A DNA stretch of 64,000 nt. It comes from Staphylococcus borealis. GTDB taxonomy: Bacteria; Bacillota; Bacilli; Staphylococcales; Staphylococcaceae. The position numbers and the translations under genes are program-made. Location of the stretch: assembly GCF_001224225.1 (NCBI RefSeq), contig NZ_CUEE01000006.1, positions 62,001 to 126,000 of the forward strand. The letters are read 5' to 3'. Each line of letters opens with the position of its first letter. The first letter of the stretch is position 1. Positions 1-7,598 of the stretch are shown here, one piece after another. The notes below the pieces were generated by a model, which was not told where the DNA came from, searched no databases, and was given only the letters and a program-made list of their open reading frames with translations.

Positions 1-599
1 TTTTATCATTATTACTAACATTAAGTGCTTGTGCACCTAAGGAGAATAATGATTCAACAGACCATCATAGTAATGGTGTTAATGCACCTAAAAATGCTAA
101 AGCGTTGAAAGAGAGCGATATTTTCACTTCCGATAAAAAGAATCAAAAACTAACTGAAGATGAAATGAATAAAGCCATTAAAAAATATTTAGATGTAAAT
201 AGTGATATTTTAGATAATAAATATGTAATGCAAAGCCAAATTGACCGTCAAAGTACAGGTCAAACACACGTTACGGATGAACAAGCCAAAAAACTTAGCA
301 ACTTATCAAATTTGGCCGTTAAAAACGATATACATTTCAAAGATTTCGTAAAAAACAATACGTTACCTTCTGGTTATAAAGAAAATACGGAGCGAATTAT
401 TAACTACTTCCACGCCTTAAATAGTACGATTGCGGATGTAGATAAGAGTATTGAGCAACTTAATTATGAACCTCAAAATACAATTAATGTTGTCGATGTG
501 CCTACGCATTATGCAGGTGATGTGAATGGTAAACAACAAGATAAAATCCAAAAATTCCTAGATGATAAAAATATTAAATCTGACGTATTAGATAAATAA
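1..599 (+). CDS. NDxxF-motif lipoprotein, 5' end outside the window
   Basis: The reading frame is open from base 3 to the TAA at 597-599, so the start codon lies upstream of the window. The first visible residues are hydrophobic and end in a lipobox (LSAC at about codons 7-10), so this is a lipid-anchored exported protein cut by lipoprotein signal peptidase. The mature part is hydrophilic and mostly helical, with an NDIHFKDF segment that fits the staphylococcal family called NDxxF motif lipoprotein. The family has no known biochemical role that I can name. A STAR-like repeat follows directly after the stop codon. The family name is moderately certain; the lipoprotein call is strong. Confidence 0.75.
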   Translation, partial: LSLLLTLSACAPKENNDSTDHHSNGVNAPKNAKALKESDIFTSDKKNQKLTEDEMNKAIKKYLDVNSDILDNKYVMQSQIDRQSTGQTHVTDEQAKKLSNLSNLAVKNDIHFKDFVKNNTLPSGYKENTERIINYFHALNSTIADVDKSIEQLNYEPQNTINVVDVPTHYAGDVNGKQQDKIQKFLDDKNIKSDVLDK

Positions 600-612
600 A
601 AAACATACTAAG

Positions 613-935
613 ATTGGGGAGTGGGACAGAATTCTTTTGAATTCGTCGTCCACTCCCAGCTTGCTTTGTTTGTAGAATTTCTTTATGAAATTCTCTTTGC
701 TGGGGCCCCGAACCCCAACTTGCTTAGCTTGTAAAATCACTTTCGTGATTTTTTGTGTTGGGGCCCCGAACCCCAACTTGCTTAGCTTGTAAAATCACTT
801 TCGTGATTTTTTGTGTTGTGGCCCGGCCCACCTCCGCAAGGATGACTAGAACTGAGAAAAGCATGATTTAAGCGCCTTCTCAGTTCAGTCAGCTACTGCG
901 AATGTGCAAAATAGCACCATTATATTATGTATGTC
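613..935 (+). repeat. STAR-like intergenic repeat element, copy 1
   Basis: The element opens with a hairpin (GGGAGTGGGACAG ... GTCCACTCCC around an inner GAATTC/GAATTC dyad). Two direct units containing TGTTGGGGCCCCG follow, matching the staphylococcal STAR motif. It closes with a module at about 842-900 in which AACTGAGAA pairs with TTCTCAGTT. The end of the copy (TGTCCT near 930) is complementary to the opening GGGACA, so the whole element could fold as one long stem. Related copies lie near 2.9, 17.9, 33.5, 47.9 and 61.4 kb. Short open frames inside it are by-products of the repeat. Confidence 0.85.
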
Positions 936-975
936 CTAGCCTCTTTTAATTGTTAAACAATTATTTTCATACATA

Positions 976-1554
976 TTATATTTCTAAAAAGTACGGCTTA
1001 CAATTGTCGACATTGTAATCTAATGCTTCATCCTCATCAATCATATTGAAATATGCAAATATACAACGAATAACGACTTGATGTGCTACAATCACAATTG
1101 TTTTATCATCATGACGATTCAATTGTTCAAAGAATAGATGAACTCTATGATACACATCTCTATAACTCTCACCCTCAGGCGCTTTTTGAGTGAAACTGTG
1201 ACGGAAATCTTTATATTCCGGATCATTAAAGTAACGATGATACTTCGCATCATGCATCAACGTATCTTTATACTCGCCCTCAAACACACCAAGTGAACGT
1301 TCACGAAGCAATGACGTAATTGTCGTCGGTATCTCATAAGGAAAGATATAGCGATAGGTTTCTTGCGTACGCGTTAAGTCGGATACATAGACGTGATCAA
1401 TTTATCTTTCTTTAAAATAACTTTCTAAATTTTGTGCACCCTCAATACCCTTTTTAGTTAGTGGTACATCTAATTGACCACAGAAATAAGCTCTTTTATG
1501 TTTGTTGTCATAATTTGATTGTGATTCACCATGTCTAACTAAATATAGTTTCAT
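976..1554 (-). pseudogene. Histidine phosphatase (phosphoglycerate mutase-like) with an in-frame stop
   Basis: Read from the ATG at 1554, the frame begins MKLYLVRHGESQSNYDN, the RHG active-site signature of the histidine phosphatase superfamily. It stays open except for a TAA at 1404-1402 (codon 51). After that the same frame continues to a normal end at 976, including the second catalytic histidine in VIVAHQVVIR and the acidic LRERSLGVFEGE segment. Nothing else is shifted, so one base change separates this from an intact gene of 192 codons. The substrate of such enzymes is usually a small phosphoester and cannot be told here. A sequencing error or very recent inactivation are both possible. 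Confidence 0.8.
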
Positions 1555-1577
1555 ATACTACAATCCTTTACTTTAAT

Positions 1578-2207
1578 TTAACTACTCTTGCTTAATAATA
1601 AATGAATGGATAATCCAATTAAAATGATACCTACCATATAATCGAATGCAGCTTTTATTTTCGGTTGACTGAATAGTAACTTAATATATTGAAATACAAA
1701 TACACGGAATAAAAACCAAATTAAGATAACGATGATGACAATTATAGATAAAATGGCTACTTGTGACTTTACTTCAATACCACCAGTTGATAGAAATTGA
1801 GGTAAAACACTCACATAATACAGTAGTGCTTTAGGATTTAAAATAGTGCTTATAAAGCCTTGACGATACGAAGTAAAATAGCTCACATCATCGATGCCAA
1901 TACGAGTTGTATTAAAATTCATCGACTGACGTGCGGTGCGAATACTTTGTACGCCTAAATACACTAGATAGCACGCACCAAGTATTTTAATGATCAAAAA
2001 TATGTAATATAAACTTGTAAGGATATATATAATGCCCAACACAGCTAATGACGAATAAATGACATGTGCAGAAGTGATACCTAATGCTGACATTGCCCCA
2101 TTTACTTTACCCGAATGGATTGTATTTTTCATAACAATTAAAAAATCCGGACCAGGCACTATAATGATAAGTAACGTAATAGAAATAAAGGTTAAGATGC
2201 CATCCAT
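1578..2207 (-). CDS. LysE-family amino acid exporter
   Basis: A protein of about 209 residues with roughly six hydrophobic segments. It has the N-terminal signature of the LysE/RhtB exporters (a hydrophobic stretch followed by VPGPDF at about residues 16-21) and a TILNPKALLYY segment in the middle, typical of the family. These inner-membrane carriers export amino acids or related compounds; the substrate cannot be predicted. The ATG at 2207 is preferred over an upstream GTG at 2219 because a GGGTG ribosome-binding site lies just upstream and the alignment to the family begins there. It stands alone, with the broken phosphatase gene downstream. Confidence 0.85.
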   Translation of the reverse strand: MDGILTFISITLLIIIVPGPDFLIVMKNTIHSGKVNGAMSALGITSAHVIYSSLAVLGIIYILTSLYYIFLIIKILGACYLVYLGVQSIRTARQSMNFNTTRIGIDDVSYFTSYRQGFISTILNPKALLYYVSVLPQFLSTGGIEVKSQVAILSIIVIIVILIWFLFRVFVFQYIKLLFSQPKIKAAFDYMVGIILIGLSIHLLLSKSS

Positions 2208-2391
2208 ATACACACCCACTTCAATTTAATATTATATAGATTATGGCATACTTAAATTGTAAATGTAAGTCTACGGGTAGTCTAAAATTTCAAAAGTAGC
2301 ACGATCCTTTAGCTTTTAATACTTAACTTAAATACGACTTTTACAAATCATAGGACTAAACGAAATTTTTTAATATTTTAAGTACTTTTCA

Positions 2392-2421
2392 TTGTCATTA
2401 TGGTCGGTTACATGGTAGTAT
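2392..2421 (+). promoter_or_regulatory. Sigma-A-type promoter for the candidate small RNA
   Basis: TTGTCA at 2392-2397 is followed after 18 bp by TAGTAT at 2416-2421. A transcript starting a few bases downstream would begin at the hairpin at 2427 and end in the terminator at 2480-2513, with no long reading frame between. Confidence 0.55.
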
Positions 2422-2426
2422 AAGGG

Positions 2427-2515
2427 TGTAGTTAAATAATAACTACAAAGTCTTTTATATTCATGAACATAATACTCCTGGGTGACGCCTTAACCCGACG
2501 TCACCCTCTTTTTAT
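2427..2515 (+). ncRNA. Candidate small RNA of about 85-90 nt
   Basis: Between a plausible promoter and a strong intrinsic terminator lies a compact unit. A perfect 5' hairpin (TGTAGTTA, five-base loop, TAACTACA) is followed by about 30 single-stranded bases including ACUCCU-like pyrimidines. The 3' hairpin GGGTGACG ... CGTCACCC (2480-2487 with 2499-2506) is followed by a T-rich run. This is the usual shape of a staphylococcal trans-acting small RNA. I cannot match it to a named RNA. A very short peptide or a free-standing terminated leader are alternatives. Confidence 0.5.
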
Positions 2516-2566
2516 GCCCAATTTTAATCCCTTTTCCTAGTATTCCTCACAAAATAAACACCGAAA

Positions 2567-2581
2567 TGATAATCATTAGCA
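2567..2581. promoter_or_regulatory. Fur box-like operator
   Basis: TGATAATCATTAGCA matches the 7-1-7 Fur consensus TGATAATnATTATCA with one mismatch. It lies about 80 bp upstream of the start of the 77-residue gene at 2663, which is a plausible promoter position. No other iron gene is in the neighbourhood. Confidence 0.5.
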
Positions 2582-2662
2582 TTTAAGTAAAATTACTGTC
2601 ATCATGCATTTTTACATGCTACATTATAACTAAGTAATCACACTTATTGGGGGGAATCAATA

Positions 2663-2896
2663 ATGGAATTGCTAGGCTATAAAATGATTAATGACGAACT
2701 CATGGCAACTGTTAAATCTGATCACGGACATATATTTAGATATTCATTTAATATTGAAACACCAGAATATGAAATTTTAGAAGTACTAGAAGAAGTTAAT
2801 CAACATGTTGATAATGGCAGACATCCATTAGGATGTGAGATTATTAAGAACTATGATTTTGAAGATATTCATAACCATCAGGCTTTAATTAATTAA
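2663..2896 (+). CDS. Small conserved protein of unknown function (77 residues)
   Basis: A soluble acidic protein of 77 residues with no signal peptide, membrane segment or cysteine pattern. It starts at an ATG behind a strong GGGGGGAA ribosome-binding site. I do not recognise a domain; the composition (alternating hydrophobic and charged residues, VLEEVNQHV helix) suggests a small folded alpha/beta protein. A Fur-like box lies upstream, hinting at iron-responsive expression. A STAR-like repeat lies immediately after the stop codon. Confidence 0.75.
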   Translation: MELLGYKMINDELMATVKSDHGHIFRYSFNIETPEYEILEVLEEVNQHVDNGRHPLGCEIIKNYDFEDIHNHQALIN

Positions 2897-2916
2897 AATT
2901 TCATTAAACTAAAAAA

Positions 2917-3115
2917 GGGAGCGGGACAGAATTCTTTTGAATTCGTCGTCCGCTCCCATCTTGCTTTACTTGTGGAATTCTCTTTGTTGGGGCACCGCCC
3001 ACAAGGATGACTAGAACTGAGAAAAGCTTGATTTAAGCGCCTTCTCAGTTCAGTCAGCTACTGCGAATTTGCTAAATAGTATTATTATACTATTTATATC
3101 CCAGACTGTTTTAGA
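2917..3115 (+). repeat. STAR-like intergenic repeat element, copy 2
   Basis: It opens with GGGAGCGGGACAG ... GTCCGCTCCC around the GAATTC/GAATTC dyad; compared with copy 1 both arms changed together (T to C and A to G), keeping the pairing. A shortened GTTGGGGCACCG unit and the AACTGAGAA/TTCTCAGTT hairpin module follow. The end (ATCCCAGACTG) is again partly complementary to the opening. Lying between two convergent genes, it may act as terminator. Confidence 0.8.
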
Positions 3116-3123
3116 TATTATTC

Positions 3124-3372
3124 TTATTTTCTAAGTGCTTTTAAAATTAAAGAAACAACGAAAATAACAATAATTGCACCGATTAGTGCTGGAATGATTG
3201 GTACGCCACCCCATACAGGTCCCCAAGTACCTAATAATTTACTACCTACTGCTGAACCGATTAATCCAGCGATGATATTACCGATGATACCACCTGGGAT
3301 ATCTTTACCCATGATCATACCGGCAACCCAGCCGATTAATCCTCCGACTATTAACATAACAATAAAGCCCAT
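3124..3372 (-). CDS. GlsB/YeaQ/YmgE family stress-response membrane protein
   Basis: An 82-residue, very hydrophobic protein. It has glycine-rich transmembrane segments (GGLIGWVAGMIMG, GNIIAGLIGSAVGSKLLG) diagnostic of the transglycosylase-associated/YeaQ family, plus a C-terminal membrane helix. Members sit in the cytoplasmic membrane and are often induced by general stress; their molecular function is unknown. The ATG at 3372 is chosen because GGAGAG lies eight bases upstream; an upstream extension to 3435 lacks such a site. Confidence 0.85.
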   Translation of the reverse strand: MGFIVMLIVGGLIGWVAGMIMGKDIPGGIIGNIIAGLIGSAVGSKLLGTWGPVWGGVPIIPALIGAIIVIFVVSLILKALRK

Positions 3373-3558
3373 ATTCAGAACTCTCCTTACATCTTCTATT
3401 TTTGTATACTTCTTATATATACCACACGCCAACATGAATAAACATTAAAATTAAATTTTATTATATTTTTAATTAAACTAATATCTAATTGCACTTTAAG
3501 TAATATGGATAATTTATAAACACTTATTTACCCTTTACTACAAATACGATTTTCACTC

Positions 3559-4302
3559 TTAAATTCTATAAAATTTTAATGCATTTTTATAAAAGATTTT
3601 CTCTTGTGTCTCTTCATCAAAATGTCCTTCAATTAACTTAATATCTTGTTCATTAAAAGGACGCTTTGCTCGAGTAGAGGGCAAATCAGTACCAAACATA
3701 ATGGCCTCAGGGTTAATTTCAATTAGTTCCTCAATGGCTTTAATGGGATCTATCTCTATACGTCCAAATCCAGTTGCTTTAACATAAACACCTTGTTTAA
3801 CTAACGTTTTTAAATCCTCAAAGCCCTCTACAGTCAAGCCGAGATGATCGATTGATACTTGGGGTAATGAGCTTATAATTTCTTGATAGTCTTTTAATTG
3901 TTTAGATTCAATGTAAATTTCAGTATGCCAATCAACTAAATCATGTACCCTTTGCGCAAACGTCTTGATAAGCGCTATACCTTCAGACCCACCGCGCTTA
4001 ACATTAAATCGAATACCTCTAACCCCTTTATCATTTAATCGAAGAATTTCATCGTCAGAGGTCGATGCAGGTAGCTGCGTTATCCCAACAAATTGACCTT
4101 GAAGTTGATCTAATGCCGTTATTAAATAATCTTGATCGAACCCTTGAAATGACCCTGATACAATTGCACCTCCTACAACATTTAATTGCTTAGTATGATT
4201 TAAATAATCATTAACCTTAAATGATGGGGGGATGTAGCCATTATTCTCTTTAACCGGATAATCAAAGTCAATGATATGAAAATGCGAATCAAATAGTTTC
4301 AT
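3559..4302 (-). CDS. Amidohydrolase family (TIM-barrel metal-dependent hydrolase)
   Basis: A 247-residue protein of the amidohydrolase-2 type. It has the N-terminal metal-binding DSHFHI motif (residues 5-10), a central IDHLG histidine and a C-terminal FGTDLPSTRA motif with the catalytic-type aspartate. The family includes lactonases and decarboxylases related to 2-pyrone-4,6-dicarboxylate lactonase. The true substrate is unknown and no pathway partner is adjacent. Starts at the ATG at 4302 behind a purine-rich GAGGGA site. Length is normal for the compact members of the family. Confidence 0.8.
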   Translation of the reverse strand: MKLFDSHFHIIDFDYPVKENNGYIPPSFKVNDYLNHTKQLNVVGGAIVSGSFQGFDQDYLITALDQLQGQFVGITQLPASTSDDEILRLNDKGVRGIRFNVKRGGSEGIALIKTFAQRVHDLVDWHTEIYIESKQLKDYQEIISSLPQVSIDHLGLTVEGFEDLKTLVKQGVYVKATGFGRIEIDPIKAIEELIEINPEAIMFGTDLPSTRAKRPFNEQDIKLIEGHFDEETQEKIFYKNALKFYRI

Positions 4303-4519
4303 TATAAATTCCCTCTTTATTTATATTTCTTGAAATAAAGATAACATAATTAATATTTATCAACTAAAAAACTTGATAATTATTGTGAACAGGACTAGTA
4401 TAGTAAAATAACTTAGGTTATATATAAAAGACTTAAAAAAACTTACTTACAATAAATAAACTTGGAAAGTAAGAAAAAATAATTTAAATTCAAACTTGAA
4501 TTTTAGGAGGTTATGTTTC

Positions 4520-4777
4520 ATGAGTTCACATACACTTTTTAATTTAAGAACTAAACGAAATCTTGAAATTAACGAATTAACTGAATTAATTAACGAAAAA
4601 TATGGTACACATTATGAACCCCATCAATTATGGGAATGGGAAAATCACCAACACGAACCTAAGTTTAAAGATGCAATGATTCTTGCAGACTTCTTCGACA
4701 CGCCTTATCAAATGTTAGTCGAAAGTAAATACAAAGAATATCAACAGCAAATTGACGATATCGATATTCGTTTATAA
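4520..4777 (+). CDS. Small helix-turn-helix (XRE-like) protein
   Basis: 85 residues. The N-terminal two thirds read as a Cro/CI-type five-helix fold (LFNLRTKRNLEINELTELIN, then HQLWEWENHQHEPKFKDAMILADFF), ending in a short charged tail. Likely a small DNA-binding regulator; the target is unknown. The ATG at 4520 is preceded nine bases upstream by a perfect AGGAGG, which decides it over an upstream TTG at 4496. It is followed by its own terminator and converges with the rpsR operon. Confidence 0.75.
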   Translation: MSSHTLFNLRTKRNLEINELTELINEKYGTHYEPHQLWEWENHQHEPKFKDAMILADFFDTPYQMLVESKYKEYQQQIDDIDIRL

Positions 4778-4794
4778 TTTAAAATTATTAAATT

Positions 4795-4822
4795 CGACTT
4801 CGATAAAGAAGTCGGATTTTTT
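4795..4822 (+). terminator. Intrinsic terminator of the small HTH gene
   Basis: CGACTTC (4795-4801) pairs with GAAGTCG (4808-4814) and is followed by GATTTTTT. Confidence 0.85.
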
Positions 4823-4970
4823 GTGTAGTTAGATGTAATTTTTTCGAAATTTCCTTCTTGTAGGGTTCGATTAACGTACAAATTCCACTCAAAGATATTA
4901 AGAAGATTCTATTAAAAAACGTATTTTTATAAAGTCATTAGATATATTCTACAATTCAAAGCACAAAAAT

Positions 4971-4999
4971 AACCCCGTAAGCTTTAGGCCTACGGGGTT
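4971..4999 (-). terminator. Intrinsic terminator of the rpsF-ssb-rpsR operon
   Basis: AACCCCGTA (4971-4979) pairs with TACGGGGTT (4991-4999). On the minus strand the stem is followed by a T-rich run (TTATTTTTGTG), right after the end of rpsR. Confidence 0.85.
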
Positions 5000-5016
5000 T
5001 AAACACTAATTATATA

Positions 5017-5259
5017 TTAGTTTTCGTCTTTAACATATGGTAATAAAGCCATATGACGAGCACGTTTGATAGCTGTAGTCAACATACGTTGATATTTAGC
5101 TGAAGTACCAGTTACACGACGTGGTAAAATTTTACCGCGTTCTGAGATAAAACGTTTTAATAATTCAGTGTCTTTATAGTCAATGTGTGTAATACCATTT
5201 GCTGTGAAATAGCATACTTTTTTACGACGACGTCCGCCTCTTCTTGGTCCACCTGCCAT
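5017..5259 (-). CDS. rpsR: 30S ribosomal protein S18
   Basis: 80 residues, the standard length. It has the conserved arginine-rich start ([16 protein letters not shown]) and the core [23 protein letters not shown], plus a C-terminal RHMALLPYV. It binds S6 and 16S rRNA in the platform of the small subunit. Last gene of the rpsF-ssb-rpsR operon, with its own AGGAGG-type site and the operon terminator just downstream. Confidence 0.98.
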   Translation of the reverse strand: MAGGPRRGGRRRKKVCYFTANGITHIDYKDTELLKRFISERGKILPRRVTGTSAKYQRMLTTAIKRARHMALLPYVKDEN

Positions 5260-5306
5260 GGTTAATTACCTCCTTTGGAATAAATTTTTATACGTTCATT
5301 TTGTTA

Positions 5307-5819
5307 TTAGAATGGTAAGTCATCATCACTAATATCAATCGGTCCGTTTGCGTTTGCAAATGGATTATCAGATTGTTTATTAGTTGATGCATTATTGTTA
5401 TTATAAGACGTATTTTGTCCTGATTGTTGACCACCAAATCCTTGACCGTAGTCTTGGAAATCATTGTTATTACTTTGATTACGTTGGCCACCATGCGCAT
5501 TCTTAGGTTCAAGGAATTGAACACTATCTGCTACAACTTCAGTAACAAAGATACGACGACCTTCTTGATTTTCATAACTGCGTGATTGTATGCGACCATC
5601 AACGCCAGCTAGACTACCTTTGAATAAATAATTATTCACGTTCTCTGCTTGTCTTCTAAACACAACGACATTGATGAAGTCAGCTTCGCGTTCCCCTTGA
5701 GCATTCGTGAAAGTACGATTAACTGCTAGAGTAAATGTCGCTACACTTACGCCTGAGGGAGTGGTTCTGTATTCTGGATCTTTAGTTAAACGACCTACTA
5801 ATACAACTCTGTTTATCAT
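5307..5819 (-). CDS. ssb: Single-stranded DNA-binding protein
   Basis: 170 residues. The N-terminal OB-fold ([16 protein letters not shown], then FTLAVNR and [14 protein letters not shown]) covers about residues 1-105. A disordered Q/N/G-rich linker follows, and the conserved acidic tip DISDDDLPF binds partner replication and repair proteins. Placement between rpsF and rpsR is the classic Firmicute arrangement, so it is co-transcribed and shares the S6:S18 leader. Confidence 0.98.
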   Translation of the reverse strand: MINRVVLVGRLTKDPEYRTTPSGVSVATFTLAVNRTFTNAQGEREADFINVVVFRRQAENVNNYLFKGSLAGVDGRIQSRSYENQEGRRIFVTEVVADSVQFLEPKNAHGGQRNQSNNNDFQDYGQGFGGQQSGQNTSYNNNNASTNKQSDNPFANANGPIDISDDDLPF

Positions 5820-5840
5820 TAAAACGCCCCCATTACTTTA

Positions 5841-6137
5841 TTACTTATCTTGGTCTTCACGGATAACGATATAACGGATGATATCGTCACTGATTTTAGC
5901 TAAACGTTGGAATTCGTCTGTAGCTTTGTTGTTATCAGTTTTAATGCGTACGATGTTATAGAAACCTTCTTTGAAATCTTCAATTTCATAAGCAAGACGG
6001 CGTTTACCCCAGTCTTTTTCTTCTAAAACTTCTGATCCTTCTGAAGCTAAGATACCGTTGAAGCGTTCAACAAGTGCTTTTTTAGCATCTTCTTCAATGT
6101 TTGGACGTACGACATACATAATTTCATATGTTCTCAT
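5841..6137 (-). CDS. rpsF: 30S ribosomal protein S6
   Basis: 98 residues beginning [16 protein letters not shown], with the conserved [13 protein letters not shown] strand and a C-terminal IIRYIVIRE. It pairs with S18 in the small-subunit platform. First gene of the operon; its AAGGAGG ribosome-binding site is part of the 3' arm of the S6:S18 leader stem, so translation can be shut off when the S6:S18 pair binds its own mRNA. Confidence 0.98.
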   Translation of the reverse strand: MRTYEIMYVVRPNIEEDAKKALVERFNGILASEGSEVLEEKDWGKRRLAYEIEDFKEGFYNIVRIKTDNNKATDEFQRLAKISDDIIRYIVIREDQDK

Positions 6138-6152
6138 TTTATACTTGCACCT

Positions 6153-6196
6153 CCTTGTGGTCTATGCGGCCTATCGAATACTAACGATAAGCAAGG
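6153..6196 (-). promoter_or_regulatory. S6:S18 ribosomal protein leader
   Basis: On the minus strand CCTTG (6196 side) pairs with CAAGG (6157-6153) and closes an inner hairpin TATCG ... CGATA, followed by the GGCCGCATAGACC segment holding the conserved CCG of this leader family. The right arm runs into the rpsF ribosome-binding site. In Firmicutes this motif binds the S6:S18 heterodimer and represses the operon. Confidence 0.75.
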
Positions 6197-6223
6197 AATA
6201 ATTTTCATTACTCACAATCAAGA

Positions 6224-6252
6224 ATTATAGCACAGAGTATTACTTTTTACAA
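6224..6252 (-). promoter_or_regulatory. rpsF operon promoter
   Basis: Minus-strand TTGTAA (6252-6247), a 17-bp spacer, then a perfect TATAAT (6229-6224), leading straight into the S6:S18 leader. Confidence 0.8.
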
Positions 6253-6424
6253 TATATTTTATGTATCCTCCGCCTCACTATTTTGTATTGCCTATAACTT
6301 AATTTTCTTATATATGAATCGCGTCTTATATAAAGTTGCGAATTAGAACTTTTTATACTAATATCACAACTGCATTTTACATAGTATTATTTCTAAAAAA
6401 TATAATATCTAAAGGAGAGCTCAA

Positions 6425-7231
6425 ATGTTTAAAAAGGCAACATCATCTATTGCATGTTTAACTATTATGGCGACTTCTGTAGGTGCGTTAAATGCAAACG
6501 CTTCTGAGCATTCTGGAGGTAGCCAAAAAGGGACAATGGGGTATGGATATCAACAATATCTTGAAAATAACCCCGACCAACAAGATGCTTCAACAAGTAA
6601 TCGTTCAACCTTTTCATCAAAATCCAAAGCAGTGACCACACAAAACGGTGAACGTGTATTAGATATTTCAGAGTGGCAAGGCAACTTAACTGACGCCCAA
6701 ATCAAACAATTAAAACAAGATTATGATTTTATTATTATTCGAGGTCAATATGGCTCCGAATATGTCGATAAATGTTTAGAGAACAATTCAACTTTACTAG
6801 ATAACAATAATATGAAATTTGGTGTATACTCATACAGCATGTATGAAAATGCCGATGACGCTCGAAATGAAGCACAAACGCTTTATAATCGTGCGCCTAA
6901 AGCATCATTCTATGTTAATGATTTTGAGCAAAATTCCATTACTTCTGGTGATGCTGACACTGCCACAAAATCTTGGGCAGATGAAATGCGACAACTTGCT
7001 GGAAATAAAAAAATATTATTTTATTCTTATGAGAACTTTATGATTAACAATGTTCCTAACGCAGTGAGTGCTTATGATGGTTATTGGTTAGCAGCATATC
7101 AAACACAAGAACCTAATAGAGAGAAAGTATTATGGCAATACACTGATCATTACTATGCACCAGAGTTAAACCAAAATGTTGATGCGAATTACTTAGATGC
7201 CAATGTTACGGCTGATTGGTTTATTGATTAA
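6425..7231 (+). CDS. Secreted GH25-family lysozyme
   Basis: 268 residues with a cleavable signal peptide (residues 1-26, ending NANA). A glutamine/serine-rich spacer of about 50 residues is followed by a glycoside hydrolase 25 domain. The domain shows the start LDISEWQG, the FIIIRGQYG strand, the acidic pair in FYVNDFEQ that acts in catalysis, and the closing WLAAYQ and VLWQYTD strands. Such muramidases cut the glycan of peptidoglycan outside the cell. There is no cell-wall-binding repeat, so it is probably freely secreted or held by charge. Divergent from the rpsF operon. Confidence 0.88.
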   Translation: MFKKATSSIACLTIMATSVGALNANASEHSGGSQKGTMGYGYQQYLENNPDQQDASTSNRSTFSSKSKAVTTQNGERVLDISEWQGNLTDAQIKQLKQDYDFIIIRGQYGSEYVDKCLENNSTLLDNNNMKFGVYSYSMYENADDARNEAQTLYNRAPKASFYVNDFEQNSITSGDADTATKSWADEMRQLAGNKKILFYSYENFMINNVPNAVSAYDGYWLAAYQTQEPNREKVLWQYTDHYYAPELNQNVDANYLDANVTADWFID

Positions 7232-7258
7232 AAATACATACATAACACTTTATTTTTA

Positions 7259-7272
7259 CGAACACTTGTTCT
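7259..7272. promoter_or_regulatory. LexA (SOS) box-like operator overlapping a promoter
   Basis: CGAACACTTGTTCT fits the Gram-positive LexA core CGAAC-N4-GTTC. It directly overlaps the first base of a perfect TATAAT (7272-7277), which precedes the 63-residue gene at 7296, so binding would block transcription. Confidence 0.6.
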
Positions 7273-7295
7273 ATAATGAAGTCGAGGTGTAAAAT

Positions 7296-7487
7296 ATGCA
7301 ATTAGATTTAGATTGGAATAAAGATTTTCAAGAATTTCAAGAAGTCTTAAATTGCGGTATCAATCCAGAATGGTTATATTGTGCGAAAGCCAATATGATT
7401 CTCGAACCTGCTTATACTGGAGAAGGTAAACAGTTTTTTAGCACCAAAGACATTATTGAAGCAAGTAAAGTTATACCGTTCTTTTAA
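7296..7487 (+). CDS. Small protein of unknown function, possibly SOS-controlled
   Basis: 63 residues, acidic and soluble, with no signal or membrane segment; two cysteines (residues 20 and 29). It starts at an ATG behind a GAGGTG site and has its own promoter and terminator, which supports it as a real gene. The LexA-like box over the promoter suggests induction after DNA damage. No domain is recognised, and I do not know a function. Confidence 0.7.
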   Translation: MQLDLDWNKDFQEFQEVLNCGINPEWLYCAKANMILEPAYTGEGKQFFSTKDIIEASKVIPFF

Positions 7488-7510
7488 GATATAAATGAAA
7501 CAAATGATAT

Positions 7511-7570
7511 AAAAAAAGCAATGTAAGTCTCTTGTCACTTAAGCTAAGCGAAACTTACATTGCTTTTTAT
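7511..7570. terminator. Bidirectional terminator
   Basis: AAAAAAAGCAATGTAAGT (7511-7528) pairs with ACTTACATTGCTTTTTAT (7553-7570), with A and T tracts on both sides. It serves the small gene on the plus strand and ychF on the minus strand. Confidence 0.88.
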
Positions 7571-7598
7571 TTTACTCACATAATCCGTTGAGAAATGA

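Noticed and set aside
588..776. 62-codon minus-strand ORF
   Set aside because: It lies within the STAR-like repeat and its counterpart appears in the copy at 61406-61678; it is a by-product of the repeat, without a ribosome-binding site.
613..935. Possible CRISPR-like direct repeats (two near-identical units at 700-830)
   Set aside because: Only two tandem units without unique spacers; sequence is that of the dispersed GGGGCCCC repeat family, and no cas gene is present.
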